Assembly: GCA_015698045.1 (NCBI GenBank)
Contig: BLAL01000187.1
Location: 620,001-684,000, forward strand
From: Rhizophagus clarus
Lineage: Eukaryota > Glomeromycota > Glomeromycetes > Glomerales > Glomeraceae
DNA length: 64,000 nt
Reading direction: 5' to 3'
Made by a program: the position numbers and the translations under genes. How positions within the stretch are numbered: the first letter of the stretch is position 1; the number at the start of each line of letters is the position of its first letter. Below are positions 25,961 to 38,260 of this stretch, piece by piece. The notes beneath the pieces were generated by a model. It did not search any database and had not been told where the DNA came from. It was given only the letters and a program-made list of their open reading frames with translations.

Positions 25961-27729
25961 AGTTAACTCTAATACGCAAATACAAAACTAATAAAATTAA
26001 TAACACAATTTAATATTTTAATATTATTAAAATGATTTGTTAAATATCTTTTTATAAAAGTATTCTGTACTTTTCATATATTGTATATTTAAAAAAAATT
26101 AATATTTTATTAAATGATTATAGGGTTGTTGATATATTAGTAATCTTTATTTTACTGGAAAAAAATTTATTATAAAAAAAATTCATTATAAAAAGATCAT
26201 TTTTATATATACTGTTTTGTAATTTTACTTTATATAATAATATATATCTCATAATTAATAAAATCCAGTTAATCAAGAGTTTTTTATATATTAATATCTA
26301 ATAATTTGTTGTATAGTATTCTTTATTATATTGAAATTCGCTAATATTATTTCTTTAAATATAAGTTTAAACTCTTTTATAATTATCTTATAAGTAAACT
26401 TATTAATATTAAATATTTTTTATATAAATGATATAATAATAAAAATATTTATTTTACTGTATATAATTTTTAAAAAAATTAAAATTTTATTTTTTGTAAA
26501 GTTATGAATTATATAAAGTAGGAAAAATTTTGATTTAATTTTTAAGTAATCTCATTTTAATATTAATTTAATATTGATATAATATTAAAAAAAATATTAA
26601 AAAAATATTGTTATTTTTTTAAAATCATATTAATATCTAATTGATATTAAATTAATATTAAAATAATATCAATTTGATAATTAAATTGATGTTTAAGTTT
26701 ATCTTAAAAATATTATTTTAATATCAATTTTATTATTAAATTTAATATTAATTAAGTATTAATATAATATTAATATGATATTTAAAAATTATATTATATT
26801 AATATTATATTAATATTTTAAATTAATTTATATTATTGTTTAGGATAATTTATTTAATTTTAGTATTTCTTTTTAATTTAATTTTTTGATTTATCATATT
26901 ATACGATATGGTGGATATTTGAACTGGTATTATTACTAGGAGCACAGTATATAGAATAGATATAATATTTTGTATTCTCTCTTTTTCTAATAAATACTAG
27001 TGCGTTTTTAACACCTTAAAAAAAAAAAAATATTATATTAATATTATTTTGATAATTGCATTCTGCAGGTCGGATAGATATAGATTGTTTATATGATATA
27101 TGAACTAAATATTAATAAAAGCATATATAAATTATTAAAAAAATATATATATATATTATATTAATATTAATTCAATATTAAAATGATATTAAATGATATT
27201 AGTTGTTAAAATAAATTTAAAGATATCAATTTTATATTAGTTAAAGGATTTAATCATTTTCATACCTATAATGTATTGCATCCTTTTTTGTTACTTATAT
27301 TACATTCCTCCCTCTTTTATTTTTTTATATATATTCTGAGAACTTAGAATTTTTTCAGTTGTAAAAAATCTATTTTTTATATCCTTAGTTAAATGTCATA
27401 TATTTAATTTTGTCTGACATTACCATAATTTTGTTCAGAATGTTCAAAATGCAATATATCACAGGTGCAAAAAAAAATAAAATCCTAGTTAAATTTTAAT
27501 ATTTCTATAAGTATATTAAATAATAAATTTTTAAAAGTATTTTTATAATATTATATATAATTTAATAAAATTTAATATAAAAATTTTATGCAAACTTAAT
27601 TGTAAATTATATATAAGAAATATTTAGAGTTTATTAGAATTTATTATATTCAGTTAAATAAATTTTTTTTTTTTATTAAAATAATTATTTTATAGATTTA
27701 CTTATATTTGCATTATTTATATTAAAACT
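25961..27729. other. AT-rich desert with TAATATTA-rich palindromes and a possible retroelement 3' end
   Basis: At 26550-26830 the sequence is a dense mix of TAATATTA/AATATT words, forming long imperfect palindromes. At about 26890-27030 a richer segment ends in poly-A (27017-27030), as a 5'-truncated retroelement on the plus strand would; I could not match it to the LINEs in this window. No gene is seen. Confidence 0.4.
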
Positions 27730-29910
27730 TTTTTTTTTTTTTTTTTTTTAGTCAAAAGAAATGCTTTTATTCAGTGAAAAAAGATAGAAAGAGTACAAAA
27801 GATCAATGAAACCAAGTCTACCCATTCCTCCCTTAAGGGTCATAGATATATCTCATAACTACTATACCCCTAGTCCAGTGATGTGCATTTTATGCTTCCA
27901 ATGAAATAAAATTCGATTGGAAGCTTCCAATCCAAATGAATTTATTAAGGAATTATGCTTCCAAACCTTCCAAAAGTGCTTCCAAGAGTGCTTCCAATCT
28001 TCCAAGTGCACATCACTGCCCTAGTCTATTCTCATTGATATAATAGGAAGTCTAGTTATAGAATTGTCCAAGGAATAAAGGAAAAGGAAAAAAAAAAAGA
28101 AATAAACATTCTATGATCTAATAAAACAAAAATATCACGTAAAGTAAATGCTAAGTATGACAAGAAGTTAGTATGGAATCTTCTATCTATCCTTTCCAAC
28201 TAAATTAAACATAATGTTCTAATAATACCTTCAGCCCAGCGATTAAATGTTTTACATCCGGCTTCTTAGACTGGTTGTTTCTTGATTGATTGATCTTCTT
28301 GGTAGAGCGACCAGATTTAGGAGTTTTAGGTCAATCATTGTTGCGGTTGTTAGTATTAAAACCTGTAAAAGAAAAATTAGACCCATTGGATATCCTTGAG
28401 GACTTGTCTGCATTGCCAATTTAAGCAGATTTACATAAATTCTTAAAGTTGGGAGTGGAATAGCAGCACCAAGAGATTTGAACGTTATTCCAAAACTGAG
28501 GGTTATTAATGCGTGTGGAAATATGATCCCAAGTGTCAAAGTAACCTATCAGTTTCCTAGAGCTATCAACTTCTTTAACTAATTTAAATGATTTGATCCA
28601 ACTATCCAATAAAAACTGGTGAGGGCGTCCATTTGGGAATAAGGAGGTGTCTATCATATCTTCTGAAATATTGTATATGACAGCTTGAAACTTCTCTCGT
28701 TGTTTCTTTTCTGAAAGGTTCCAGGAAGCAGGGAACCATCGTACAAAAATTCCTCCTAGGTTGACAGTCCAGTCTTCTCTGTTATAACATTTAAGCATTC
28801 ATGGTCAAAGATCAGTCTAACCCTCGCAAATAAATACTTCTTGTGCACCCTTGTGCTGACTAATATGACCTTACCCCATTGTTCTAAATTGGCCAACAGA
28901 GTGTAGTTATCCCATTTGGCCAGAATATCATAGACTATCAGATCCAGTAATTGTGCTTATTCTTGATCTTGAGGAATATATCCAGTGATGATAACATTTC
29001 CATTTTTTAACAAGTTGTCTGTCTCTTTCTGTTTTAATTTCTTTTCATTGTCTATAAGCGTTGATTGTGGTTTAGAATCTCGCTTCAACTGCTGCTTATA
29101 GGGTGTAGAAAGAGGAAAAAGTATACTTTGATTAAAAGTAACCGTCCTTGAACCAGAAGGTTTAGAGAATGTATACTCAGGAGATTCCTTGCTAAAAGTG
29201 GGCACTACTTGTTCACCCAGTTCAGAAGAAGTTTGTAATTGCAATTTTTGTTTCTCCTTGCGGGCCTTCTTTTTAGTGCTCTATTTCTGAGATTTGGTCA
29301 AGAACGTGACAGGTATAGGTGTGATATTGCGCGGGAGTGTGGCAAGAATTTCGTCCTCCAATAATCCTATCGAATTTGTATCAAAAACATCAAAATTTAT
29401 CGATGTGTCTGATTAGTGCATAGGATCCCCAAGATTTTCTATATTGGGAGATTGTTTGTCTGCAAGTTCCATCACTTGGTGAATTTTGAAATCCATGAGA
29501 AAAATTTCCCAGTTTTCATCGTCCAAGAGAAAAAGATTGAGAAAGGTAGCTAGAAGTTCAGCTATAATAGGAACACAGCTGTTTTGAGCAAGACTTAGTA
29601 ACAGCTTTTCCTTAGGAATAGTTTGGTTCTAAGAAACTCGTCTATAACTAAAGGGTCTGTAGTTCTTAGTGAGCTAAAGACAGTATCTGGATTTCTTTTG
29701 ATGAGTCCTGAAAAAAAATCTACTATAACATCATGAAAACGGTCAGAAGGTATACTCTTTAAAGCAAAAATAGGGATAACTTGGATCTTAGAAGACGTTG
29801 ATGCTATTTTGAGAGCTGGTTTTGTTAGCAAAAATCCTTTCTTCATGATGAAAATAAAATGTTTTTCTTCTGTGAAAATTTGGTTCACAGATCTGTAGGA
29901 AAAAGTTTCC
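27730..29910 (-). pseudogene. Retroposon-like ORF family, copy 1 (broken coding sequence with poly-A tail)
   Basis: I do not recognise the family. Reading on the minus strand, coding-like pieces follow one another at 29888-29595 (MKKGFLLTKPALKIASTS and onward), 29244-28957, 28798-28421 and 28539-28252. They are separated by stops and frame changes and rejoin in order, so this is one decayed gene. The C-terminal part is basic (KSGRSTKKINQSRNNQSKKP) and the 3' end runs into a T-run at 27729-27749, which is a poly-A tail on this strand. A second diverged copy lies at 50040-54060. Poly-A tail and repetition suggest retroposition, perhaps an ORF1-like protein of a non-LTR element. Host origin cannot be excluded. 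Its 3' region carries the insertion at 27876-28018. Confidence 0.65.
27876..28018. mobile_element. hAT-like MITE, CAGTGATGTGCA ends, perfect 8-bp target duplication
   Basis: 143 bp with inverted ends CAGTGATGTGCA and TGCACATCACTG, flanked by perfect CCCTAGTC duplications (27868-27875 and 28019-28026). It contains several GCTTCCAA/TTGGAAGC words. The related copy at ~50150-50175 lacks it (the text passes straight through TTTAGCCTATTCTC), so that copy shows the empty site. Confidence 0.93.
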
Positions 29911-30112
29911 CATTTATATTAAAACTTAATTTTTGAAAATCATTAATTTTTAAAATATTATTACTATTTTTAGAAATATATATAATTTTTATACTGATTA
30001 TTTTTATAAATTGAGTATACTGAACACAATTGAAAATAAAAACTTATATTATATATCAATATAACTAATTTATAATTTTTAATAATTTTTTTTTATTATA
30101 AAATAAAGAGGT

Positions 30113-30533
30113 TTACTATTTACCACCACTAGTGGTGAGCACCAGTATCACGTGATTTTATTGTAATTTTATAATTCCGGCCAGAATTAAGTGATCTGCA
30201 TAAAAATATCCTTTTTTAGAAATTAATATTACACAAAATTCCAGGTAAAGTAATTTCCAAAAATGAGGAAAAAAATTTTTGTGAAATGAGTATCGCCTAA
30301 AATAGATATTCTGTATGATACAAAGTCCTAATATGGTAATTTTAATATTCTAGCCAGAATTATGAAAAAAATAGGAATGTGACGGATAATATGCGACAAA
30401 TAGAATTTTTAGCATAAAAAAATTCTAAGTTCTTAAAATACTTATAAAAAAATGAAGAAGGAGGGGGTGTGATATGGGTGACAAATAAAATCACGTGATA
30501 CTGGTGCTAACCACCAGTGGTGATGCATAGTAA
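30113..30533. mobile_element. TIR element with CACGTG palindromes in its ends
   Basis: About 421 bp. The left end (30121-30163) reads ACCACCACTAGTGGTGAGC then ACCAGTATCACGTGATTTTA. The right end (30486-30533) is its mirror with a few mismatches, so the terminal inverted repeats are ~45 bp. TCACGTGA lies at 30148-30155 and 30491-30498. The interior has no long frame. The target duplication is unclear because the flanks are T/A-rich. Superfamily not assigned. Confidence 0.8.
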
Positions 30534-31029
30534 TTTTTTAAAATAAATTATATTATATATATATATTTTTTTTATTAGTTTTTATCTTTTTTTTTTTCTA
30601 AAGTTTAATTTTTTAAAATAATTTTATTATATAAAAATTAAGTTAATTAATTTATTATTTTTTATTTTTTTTGATTTAAAAATATTGCTAATATTTTTTT
30701 AAAAATAGTAATAAAACTTAGATAATAAACTAAAATTTTAATAATAAATTTAAAAAATAAATAGATAAATAAAAATTTTTTTTTTATTTATAAATATTTT
30801 TTTTTTTTTTTTTTTTTGAAAATAACATATAAACTTGAACTTTAAACTAATATTTTAAAATTATAAGTATAATTTAAAGTAAAAATAGATTATTGTTTTT
30901 TTTTTATTTTAAGAATTGACAATATTCTGAACAGATTAGAGCTTCTATTTAAAATTAAAATATTTGAATATTTGTTTGAAAATCATATAAAATTAGATAT
31001 TTAAATTAATTAAATATTATTATATAATA

Positions 31030-31200
31030 TTTAAATATATCATGCAATTCAAATATACCATATAAATTTAAATATACTATATAAATTTAAATATACTATA
31101 TAAATTTAAATATACTATATAAATTTAAATATACTATGTAGATTCAAATATGCTACATAGATTCAAATATACTATATTAATTTGAATATATCACATAATT
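31030..31200. repeat. 19-bp AT minisatellite
   Basis: About nine units of roughly 19 bp (consensus AAATTTAAATATACTATAT). The inner units are nearly perfect and the edges are diverged. A second degenerate array of GATTCAAATAT units of about 22 bp lies at 31620-31745. Confidence 0.75.
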
Positions 31201-31898
31201 CAAATATAAAATTAATCAGCAAAATAATAATTTGTATTTATTGAACAATATATATCAATTTTTTTGATCTAAAAAAAAAAAATTTATTTTTGATTAAATT
31301 TAATAGTCCATAGTATAATAATTTAATTAATTTAGAATCATATTTACTCTTTAGTTTAGACTCGTTGTTATTTTTTAGGTGGTCTTTTAATTCTTTTAAT
31401 TTCTTCCTTTAATCTGAGATACTTACAGAATTTTTTTATATAGAAATCTTTTTTTTACTCTTATTATCAGAATTGAAGTCTAGTTATTTATGATTGGGTT
31501 ATATTATTATTTATTTAATTTTAATTAGATTTTTATTTTTCTATTTTCTTTTATTTATAAATAATAATGATTTAACTTCTCAATAAATAAATAAATTAAA
31601 TAAAATTCAAAAATTATAAAAGATTCAAATATTTAATTAAGATTCAAATATCTGATGAGATTTAAATATCTAGTTGTGATTCAAATATTCAGTTGAAATT
31701 CAAATATCTAATGAAATTTGAATCATATTCAAATCTATATTTTAAAAACTTTTAAATATTTGAATCTTATTACAACTTTCAAATGAAAGTTCTAGAACAA
31801 GTTAAATAAAATTAAATAATTAGCTTAACCTAACATTTTAACTTGTAATATTTAAGTTAAATCATTAAATTTATAACTTACTTCAAATCAGATTAGAT

Positions 31899-32082
31899 TA
31901 TAGATGCCACCCAAATTATTTTAAGTAAATCCCAAATTAATTTGTACATTTTGACAGTCATAATTCCCAAATCCCAAATATACAAATTGCAAAATTTATA
32001 TATGTAATTTGTAAATTAATTTGGATTTGTACATTTGGACTATCATAATCCCAAATTATTTTGGATTTAGGTGGCATCTATA
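31899..32082. mobile_element. MITE of TATAGATGCC family, copy 2 (perfect 8-bp target duplication)
   Basis: 184 bp. The inverted ends are TATAGATGCCACCCAAATTA and its mirror ending GGTGGCATCTATA. It is flanked by exact GATTAGAT duplications at 31891-31898 and 32083-32090. The interior is palindromic and includes ATAATCCCAAATTATTTTGG near the right end. It is the best preserved of the three copies in this window. Confidence 0.93.
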
Positions 32083-32744
32083 GATTAGATATTTAACCTA
32101 TAGTTGTTTCTGAAATTCAATTGCCAAATCTGAAATCTGAAATTACTAAATTACGTAAATCTGTAATTATACACTCCAAAATTTTAAAATTTGTATAATA
32201 GTATGAAAGTATGAATATTTTCAGATCTAGTAATTTGATTTTAATGATTTTACTTTCATTCAATTCATCTTATCAAGACGAATCTAATGATGTATATTGC
32301 AACTTTCTAGCATTGATATTGATAGAGTTATCTCACTGCAAATATTTAGTGATTATTAGTGTCAGAATACAATCTAGTAATTGAATTTTTACATTCTTAT
32401 TATCATTAGATTCATCTTAATAAAATAATAATTTGAATGACAGTAAGATTATCAAAATTGAACAACTAGTTGCAAAGTTATAGTTTACTAAATTTTTAAA
32501 TATAATTTGGCCAAAATTTAAATTAATTCTGGCTAAATATTTTCATAAAATGAAATTAAATATAGAATTTAGATCTTTTCTAATAAATTACTTAATAATT
32601 ACAGAATTACAAAATTACGTAATTCTATAATATGAAAATAATTTCAAATATAAATATAATCTAATCTATTAAAAAACATCAAAATATTTAATTATTAAGT
32701 TTTAGCAATTTTATATTTAAAAAAAATACCAGAACTGTTTTAAT

Positions 32745-33235
32745 ATTTTTTTTTTTAAAACAAAAATAATTTTCTTAATCATTTTTAAATAATAAAAAAG
32801 TAATTTTTTTTTATTAATCATTTTTAAATAATAAAAAAAAATAATTTTGTTAATTTTATTAATCATTTTTAAATAATAAAAAAAAATAATTTTGTTAATT
32901 TTATTAATCATTTTTTAATAATAAAAAAAAATAATTTTATTAATCATTTTTTAATAATAAAAAAAAAATAATTTTATTAATTATTTTTTAATAATAAAAA
33001 AAAATAATTTTATTAATCATTTTTAAATAATAAAAAAAAATAATTTTATTAATTATTTTTTTAAATAATAATCTTTTCTTAATTATTTTTAAATAATAAT
33101 CTTTTCTTAATCATTTTTAAATAATAAAAAATGATTTTTATTAATCATTTTTAAATAATAAAAAATGATTTTTATTAATCATTTTTAAATAATAGAAAAT
33201 GGTTTTATTAATCATTTTTAATAATCATTTAAATA
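32745..33235. repeat. Minisatellite of TTAATCATTTTTAAATAATA units
   Basis: Roughly a dozen degenerate units of about 33-40 bp, each with TTAATCATTTTTAAATAATA followed by an A-run and ATAATTTT. Homopolymer length varies most between units. The frame it opens on the minus strand (MINKINKIIFFYYLK repeats) is a by-product. Confidence 0.8.
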
Positions 33236-33747
33236 TAAAAATATTAAAATTAATAATTTTAGCATTTTTTCAGTATTTTTATTTAATTTAAATATATCAG
33301 GTTAACAAATCAAATCAAATATCTGACTAATATTAATCTAATCTAAGTTAGATTATGAATTTGATAATCTGATTAAAAAATTTTAGATCAATTTATTAAG
33401 TTATTTGATCTATCAAATTAGATTTGAAGCTTTATAAAAATATTTGCTAATATTAATTCCTTCTGTTTTTTTTTTTTAAGATTTAGATTCTAAGTAGAAT
33501 TTTAAAATTATAATTAAGTTGTGAATTAAAAAGAAGTTAGAATTGTATATTTTAGAACATTACTAATGTTTCTTTTTTTCTTTCTTTAAAAATAAATATA
33601 ACTTGTCATATGATTTAAAGTATCTGAACTTTATTTAAATTCAATTAGATTGTTAATATATCAAAAATATATAAAACTTTATTAAAATATTAGTATTATT
33701 TATACTGATACTATACTAAAACTTTTATAAGTTTTAGCAATTTTATG

Positions 33748-33890
33748 TTTTTTTTTTTTTGGTATTGAATCTGTACAATCATTTATTAAGTAAAGAGAGA
33801 ATTACAAATATAATCACTTCTAACTAGACATGAGTACTCCCAGTCATAAGACCAGTTTAATCATCCACCAAGTAATTTTATGGTTTTAAT
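33748..33890 (-). mobile_element. Truncated retroelement 3' end, copy 1
   Basis: A T-run is followed by GGTATTGAATCTGTACAATC and then CATTTATTAAGTAAAGAGAG. The same order occurs at 49528-49620. On the minus strand this is a shared 3' terminus with a poly-A tail, as left by 5'-truncated non-LTR retrotransposition. The parent element is not in the window. Confidence 0.65.
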
Positions 33891-34639
33891 ATTTTAATAA
33901 TATATATATAAAGAACTTTAATTTTTATTATTAGACCAAATAAGTAGTAACATTAATTTATTTTTGAATTATTAAAATATAATGTCTAAAAATTATATTT
34001 GCAGTAAAGTTTTAATAATATTTAATAAAAAAAAAAGTTTTTATATTATATTTTTATGATATTTACATTATATTTATTATATTCAATATATTTATTTTAC
34101 AAAATATTTATATTTATCTAACTTTTTGTAATTTTAAAAATAAAAAAATCTTTTTAAAGTAATTATACTTTAAATTTAAACAATTTTTTGTACTAAAACC
34201 ATATTATATTTGCATGCTAATTTTATAGGCGTAGTTTATTATATTTACTAATAGGATATAATAAATATTTATAAATGATTTAGTTTTTTTTTAATGTTTT
34301 AATCTCTATTTGTCACTGTATAAATCATCATACTTTACCAAAAACTATACCCACAAAATGAAGGGTATTATATTTATTATGTTTATTGTATTCAATATAT
34401 TTGATTTATAAAAATGTTAGCATGAAAATTGTATAATATATATTATTTATAAATCATAAAGTCTAAAATTTTAAATGTAGATTTCTATGTAACTTAATAT
34501 TTATATTATATGATTTTGGTGGCTTTAGACATGACAAAAAATTGCAGTTTTTATTCAAATTTATTTAATTCAGCTAATACATATTTAGGAATATAATAGT
34601 GAAATTTATATTTTTTTGGCTACATATTCTGCCAATTTA

Positions 34640-34960
34640 CTTGTAACTGTTTCTATATAAATTCATATAACACTATGCTTTTCTTATCATTATTGTATTA
34701 ACAGATTCCAAAGCTGCAGGAACAATATGCTGCAGGCTTGATCATAAATAATCACTGTTCACACAAGTATATCTTTTTGCTGTTTTCAATATCCTACCCA
34801 CTATTATTTTTATCATCCCATTCATCACATTTATCAGGTAGCCTTGGTCTTTTAAAAACTTTCCATTACTATCTTTTATTTATTCTTTAGCCTTAATTTT
34901 TCTTTTAGATGGACAAGTCATTGTTGATATGTGGGGAAATTTAGGCATTTTCATATGAAT
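34640..34960 (-). pseudogene. Possible relic of a transposon ORF
   Basis: This stretch is less AT-rich than its surroundings. Conceptual minus-strand reading gives scattered protein-like pieces with stops between them, e.g. MTCPSKRKIKAKE, NGKFLKDQGYLINVMNGMIK, LQHIVPAALESVN. The style recalls repetitive transposon-associated ORFs of Rhizophagus. The match is from memory of style only, so confidence is low. Confidence 0.3.
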
Positions 34961-35400
34961 CATCAGTCCGAAATTTTTTCTTTTTTCCATATAGATTATA
35001 GGATTTATTCTTGAACTTTTAAACTTAATAAAATTAAATTTTTATATTAAATCTTGAAAAGTAAACTGATAGAAACGTTAAACATATGCTATTCTATTAT
35101 TTTGTCAGTTTAAATTTGTATTTTATTGCTTAATTTTAATTTATAAAATTTTAAAGTCACATGACATTTTTGTGGTTTATAGACGACGCACACGGCACAC
35201 CATACACATTTTTGAAAACGGCAATAAATTGAGAATATAGTTATAACTTAATTTGTACCTTAACTTCAGCCTTCAGGTATGACTTCATACTTTTCAGCTA
35301 GTACTGAATAAAATATAATATCACGTGATATATATAACCAAATGCCATACATTTTTATTTTTTATTAAAATATGATGAATGAAAAAAAATAAATTATTTA

Positions 35401-36705
35401 TCATTGTCTTTTATTTCTTGCAGCTTGACGTCTAGCTTTTCCAGGACGCGTTTTTGTGATTTTCTTCTTTAGTTATAAAGAAATAAAAAATTAATTTCAA
35501 CATTATCCTCTCCAACAAAAGATAAAAAAAAAATGTATTTTTAATCTTAAGACGTACTTTTTTTGTATTTCTACCACCATCAAAAATTGATAAATCGCCA
35601 GAAGATTGAGCAGTATTTGATTTAGCATGACGTTTCTTTCCGCCAAAGCCAAATTTGGCATCCTTTTAAATTATAATGAATTAAAATTATTTTGAAAACA
35701 ACAATGTTTAACTTACAATTTTGTGATCTTACCTTATAAGACCGTTTAGAAAATTTTCCAGATTTTTGTTTTTTGTTAGGTCTATTATTAGGTCTATTAT
35801 CTTTATCAGCAGCTTCTTCTAAAGCGATTTCAAAATCACCATCCACAGCAGTGTCTTCAATACCTTTCCTTTCTAAAAAAGCAATTTATTAATAGTAACT
35901 CTAATCCTAAAAAGATGTATTGAGAATTATCCATACTTTTTTTCATAACTTTAATTTTTTCTAAATCTTCTCTTTTTTGTTTTTGGCGTTCTTGTAAACG
36001 TTCAATTTGAACTTTTTTTCCAAATTTTTTTAATTCACGTTTACGCCGGGCTTCTTCACTCGCTTTTATTTTTTGTTCTTCATCAATTAATTTTTTACGT
36101 ATTTTTGTCATGTGTTCGTCAGATTTTACCATTTCTGCAAAATAATCATCAGGTCTAGAAAAGGTTACTCCTGATTCTATAATTTTTTTACGTCCCTCTA
36201 CAACTGCTTCAAGTGCTTGCTTGTAACTAAATATAAAAATTTTCAAGTATATTTATAAAAAAAAAACTAGTACAATAAAAAAGAGAAATATAATATCTTA
36301 CAATGTTAGTTCACGTTCTATGTCGTTATCAATATCCTTGATATTTGCGGGTTCCGAAGAAGTTATTGCTTGTGTTTCAATCCACGGTATATCAAGTTTA
36401 ATTTCTTGATAAATTTTTTTTAATACTGACTTGACAATATTCAAATTTGATTACTTAAGGCAATTGATTATAAAAATAGTTTAATAATTTTTTACCTTGT
36501 TATTTATTGTGACGTGCTGTTGAGGTATAACATCCTCATCCACCTCTTCAGATAAATCGTCTAATGCGACTCCTTCTTCTTCTTCTTCCTCTTCCTCTTC
36601 TTCAGTAGATTCTGAACTAGATTCATCAGACTCTTTAACTTGTTGAATATCTGAATCTTCTTCTTTAGAAGGATCTTTTGCAGTTTCTTTCGCTTTAATG
36701 GGCAT
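35401..36705 (-). CDS. EBP2: EBP2, nucleolar rRNA-processing protein (EBNA1BP2 homologue)
   Basis: Nucleolar factor needed for 27S pre-rRNA processing and 60S subunit assembly in yeast. Exons in reading order: 36705-36496, 36429-36302, 36226-35937, 35872-35733, 35662-35558, 35466-35401; all GT-AG, phases close, 312 aa. The N-terminus is acidic (a Glu run near residues 35-45), followed by VTINNK. The conserved core is NDIERELTFYKQALEAVVEG, FSRPDDYFAEMVKSDEHM, REL KKFGKKVQIERLQERQ and SYKDAKFGFGGKKRHAKSN, and the C-terminus is the family's KTRPGKARRQAARNKRQ. The start at 36705 was chosen over the in-frame ATG at 36780 because the extra 25 residues show no family similarity. It is the only clear host gene between 21.8 and 64 kb, within repeats, yet has no visible damage. 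Confidence 0.96.
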
Positions 36706-37904
36706 CTTTATAAAAATACGAAAAAGATTTTTTTTTTGCAAATTCGATTTATCAAAATTTGTAACACATGATTGATCCATTTGTCCGATCCGGTTGCAAA
36801 AGTATCGATCTTGATGGATTTGACATAATTTTTTAAAAATTATAATTATTTTTTTTTATTAATTTTATGTTTATATATATGTATTTTTTTTATATACATT
36901 CTTTATTAATTCATTTTTCATTGAACACATTTGAAAACGGCGTAATAAATAGAGAAATACTAGAAAAAGGACAAATATAATTATCTAAATATTTGAATTA
37001 TTCAAATTGAGAAGGATGTGTGTATGATTCATCTAAGGCGTGTATGAATCATATAAAATAATGTTGGTATTTGAATTGTAAAAAAAGATTTATAATTGCT
37101 GTAGTGGAAAATTCAAAGGAATTTGAACAAGTTGCTTCTAATTCAAATTCTTTTGAAGCGGTTCTTTCTACTATTAAAGTATATTAAATAAAAAAAGTTT
37201 GCTCATAATTGTAAAAGATACAAAAAATAATATAAATATGCACATTATTTTTTTCACTATGTTTAGCTTTGTTTTTTGTTAACTATATTATTAGGATTTT
37301 CAAATGATTTAATGAAAATTCTAGCACTATGAAAATGTTTTCAAAACAATTTAAGCATTCCTCAGTTATAATGTTTATTTATTAATCTCTCTTTTGGATA
37401 TTGTGATCTTTATACATTTGTTTGAATAAAAAATCCAAATTCTGCATTATACTTGTTTCTAACAGTTGATTATCATAAGGAGAATAGATGGTATCACTTT
37501 TTTTTATGTAAAAATAGTTGGAATAGTTTGATCTTTCCACCATTTCTAATAAAAAATATAATTTACCAAGATTTAATCTTTTTAGCATATCTTATGATAA
37601 TTTGGTAATAATTCTTGCTATTTAATAATAATATGATAAATAAAATTTTTTTGCAACTTAGAAATAGTATATGATTGTAATTTTTTTTTATTTATCAGTA
37701 ATAAAAAAATATTATTCTTTAATTATAATACTTTACAATAAAAAATAATGATTAAATGTATTTTAAATTCTTAACATCAGGAAATTTTTTTAGAAGATAT
37801 ATATCAATATTTATTACTTTAACTCAAATTATCCCATTTTATCATATTAAATAATTGATAGATATTAAATTTAGATAGTTATTGGTAAATATCTGGTGAT
37901 ATAA
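36706..37904. other. EBP2 upstream region and AT-rich spacer
   Basis: The first part should hold the EBP2 promoter. A 68-codon minus-strand frame at 37588-37382 (MLKRLNLGKLYFLLEMVERS) is moderately protein-like but has no relatives I recognise. It may be a decayed fragment. Confidence 0.4.
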
Positions 37905-38160
37905 AATGATATTTAATGTTAATGATATTTATTGATAATAATCTGAAAGATAAATAATGATATTTAATGTTAATGATATTTATTGATAATAATCTGAAAG
38001 ATAAATAATGATATTTAATGTTAATGATATTTATCGGTAATAATCTGTAAGATAAATAATGATATTTAATGTTAATGATATTTATTGATAATAATCTGAA
38101 AGATAAATAATGATATTTAATGTTAATGATATTTATCAATAATAATCTGAAAGATAAATA
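37905..38160. repeat. 51-bp tandem repeat, five units
   Basis: The unit starts AATGATATTTAATGTTAATG and ends with AATAATCTGAAAGATAAAT. Copies differ at only a few positions (TTGATAA/TCGGTAA/TCAATAA). Because 51 is divisible by 3, the minus strand stays open with a 17-residue repeat (INIINIKYHYLSFRLLS). I regard this as a by-product. It lies just outside the conserved block of element A and may be its subterminal repeat. Confidence 0.9.
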
Positions 38161-38260
38161 ACAATAATTATCTTAATGATTTATAACAAATTTTTAAATG
38201 TTAAAAAGTTTTATTAATTGATACCATTGTATAACCATTTATTTTTTTTTATAATTATAT

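Noticed and set aside
32717..32911. 64-codon frame MINKINKIIFFYYLK
   Set aside because: By-product of the TTAATCATTTTTAAATAATA minisatellite.
37879..38139. 86-codon minus-strand frame with 17-residue repeats
   Set aside because: Produced by a 51-bp AT-rich tandem repeat; composition is not protein-like beyond the repeat.
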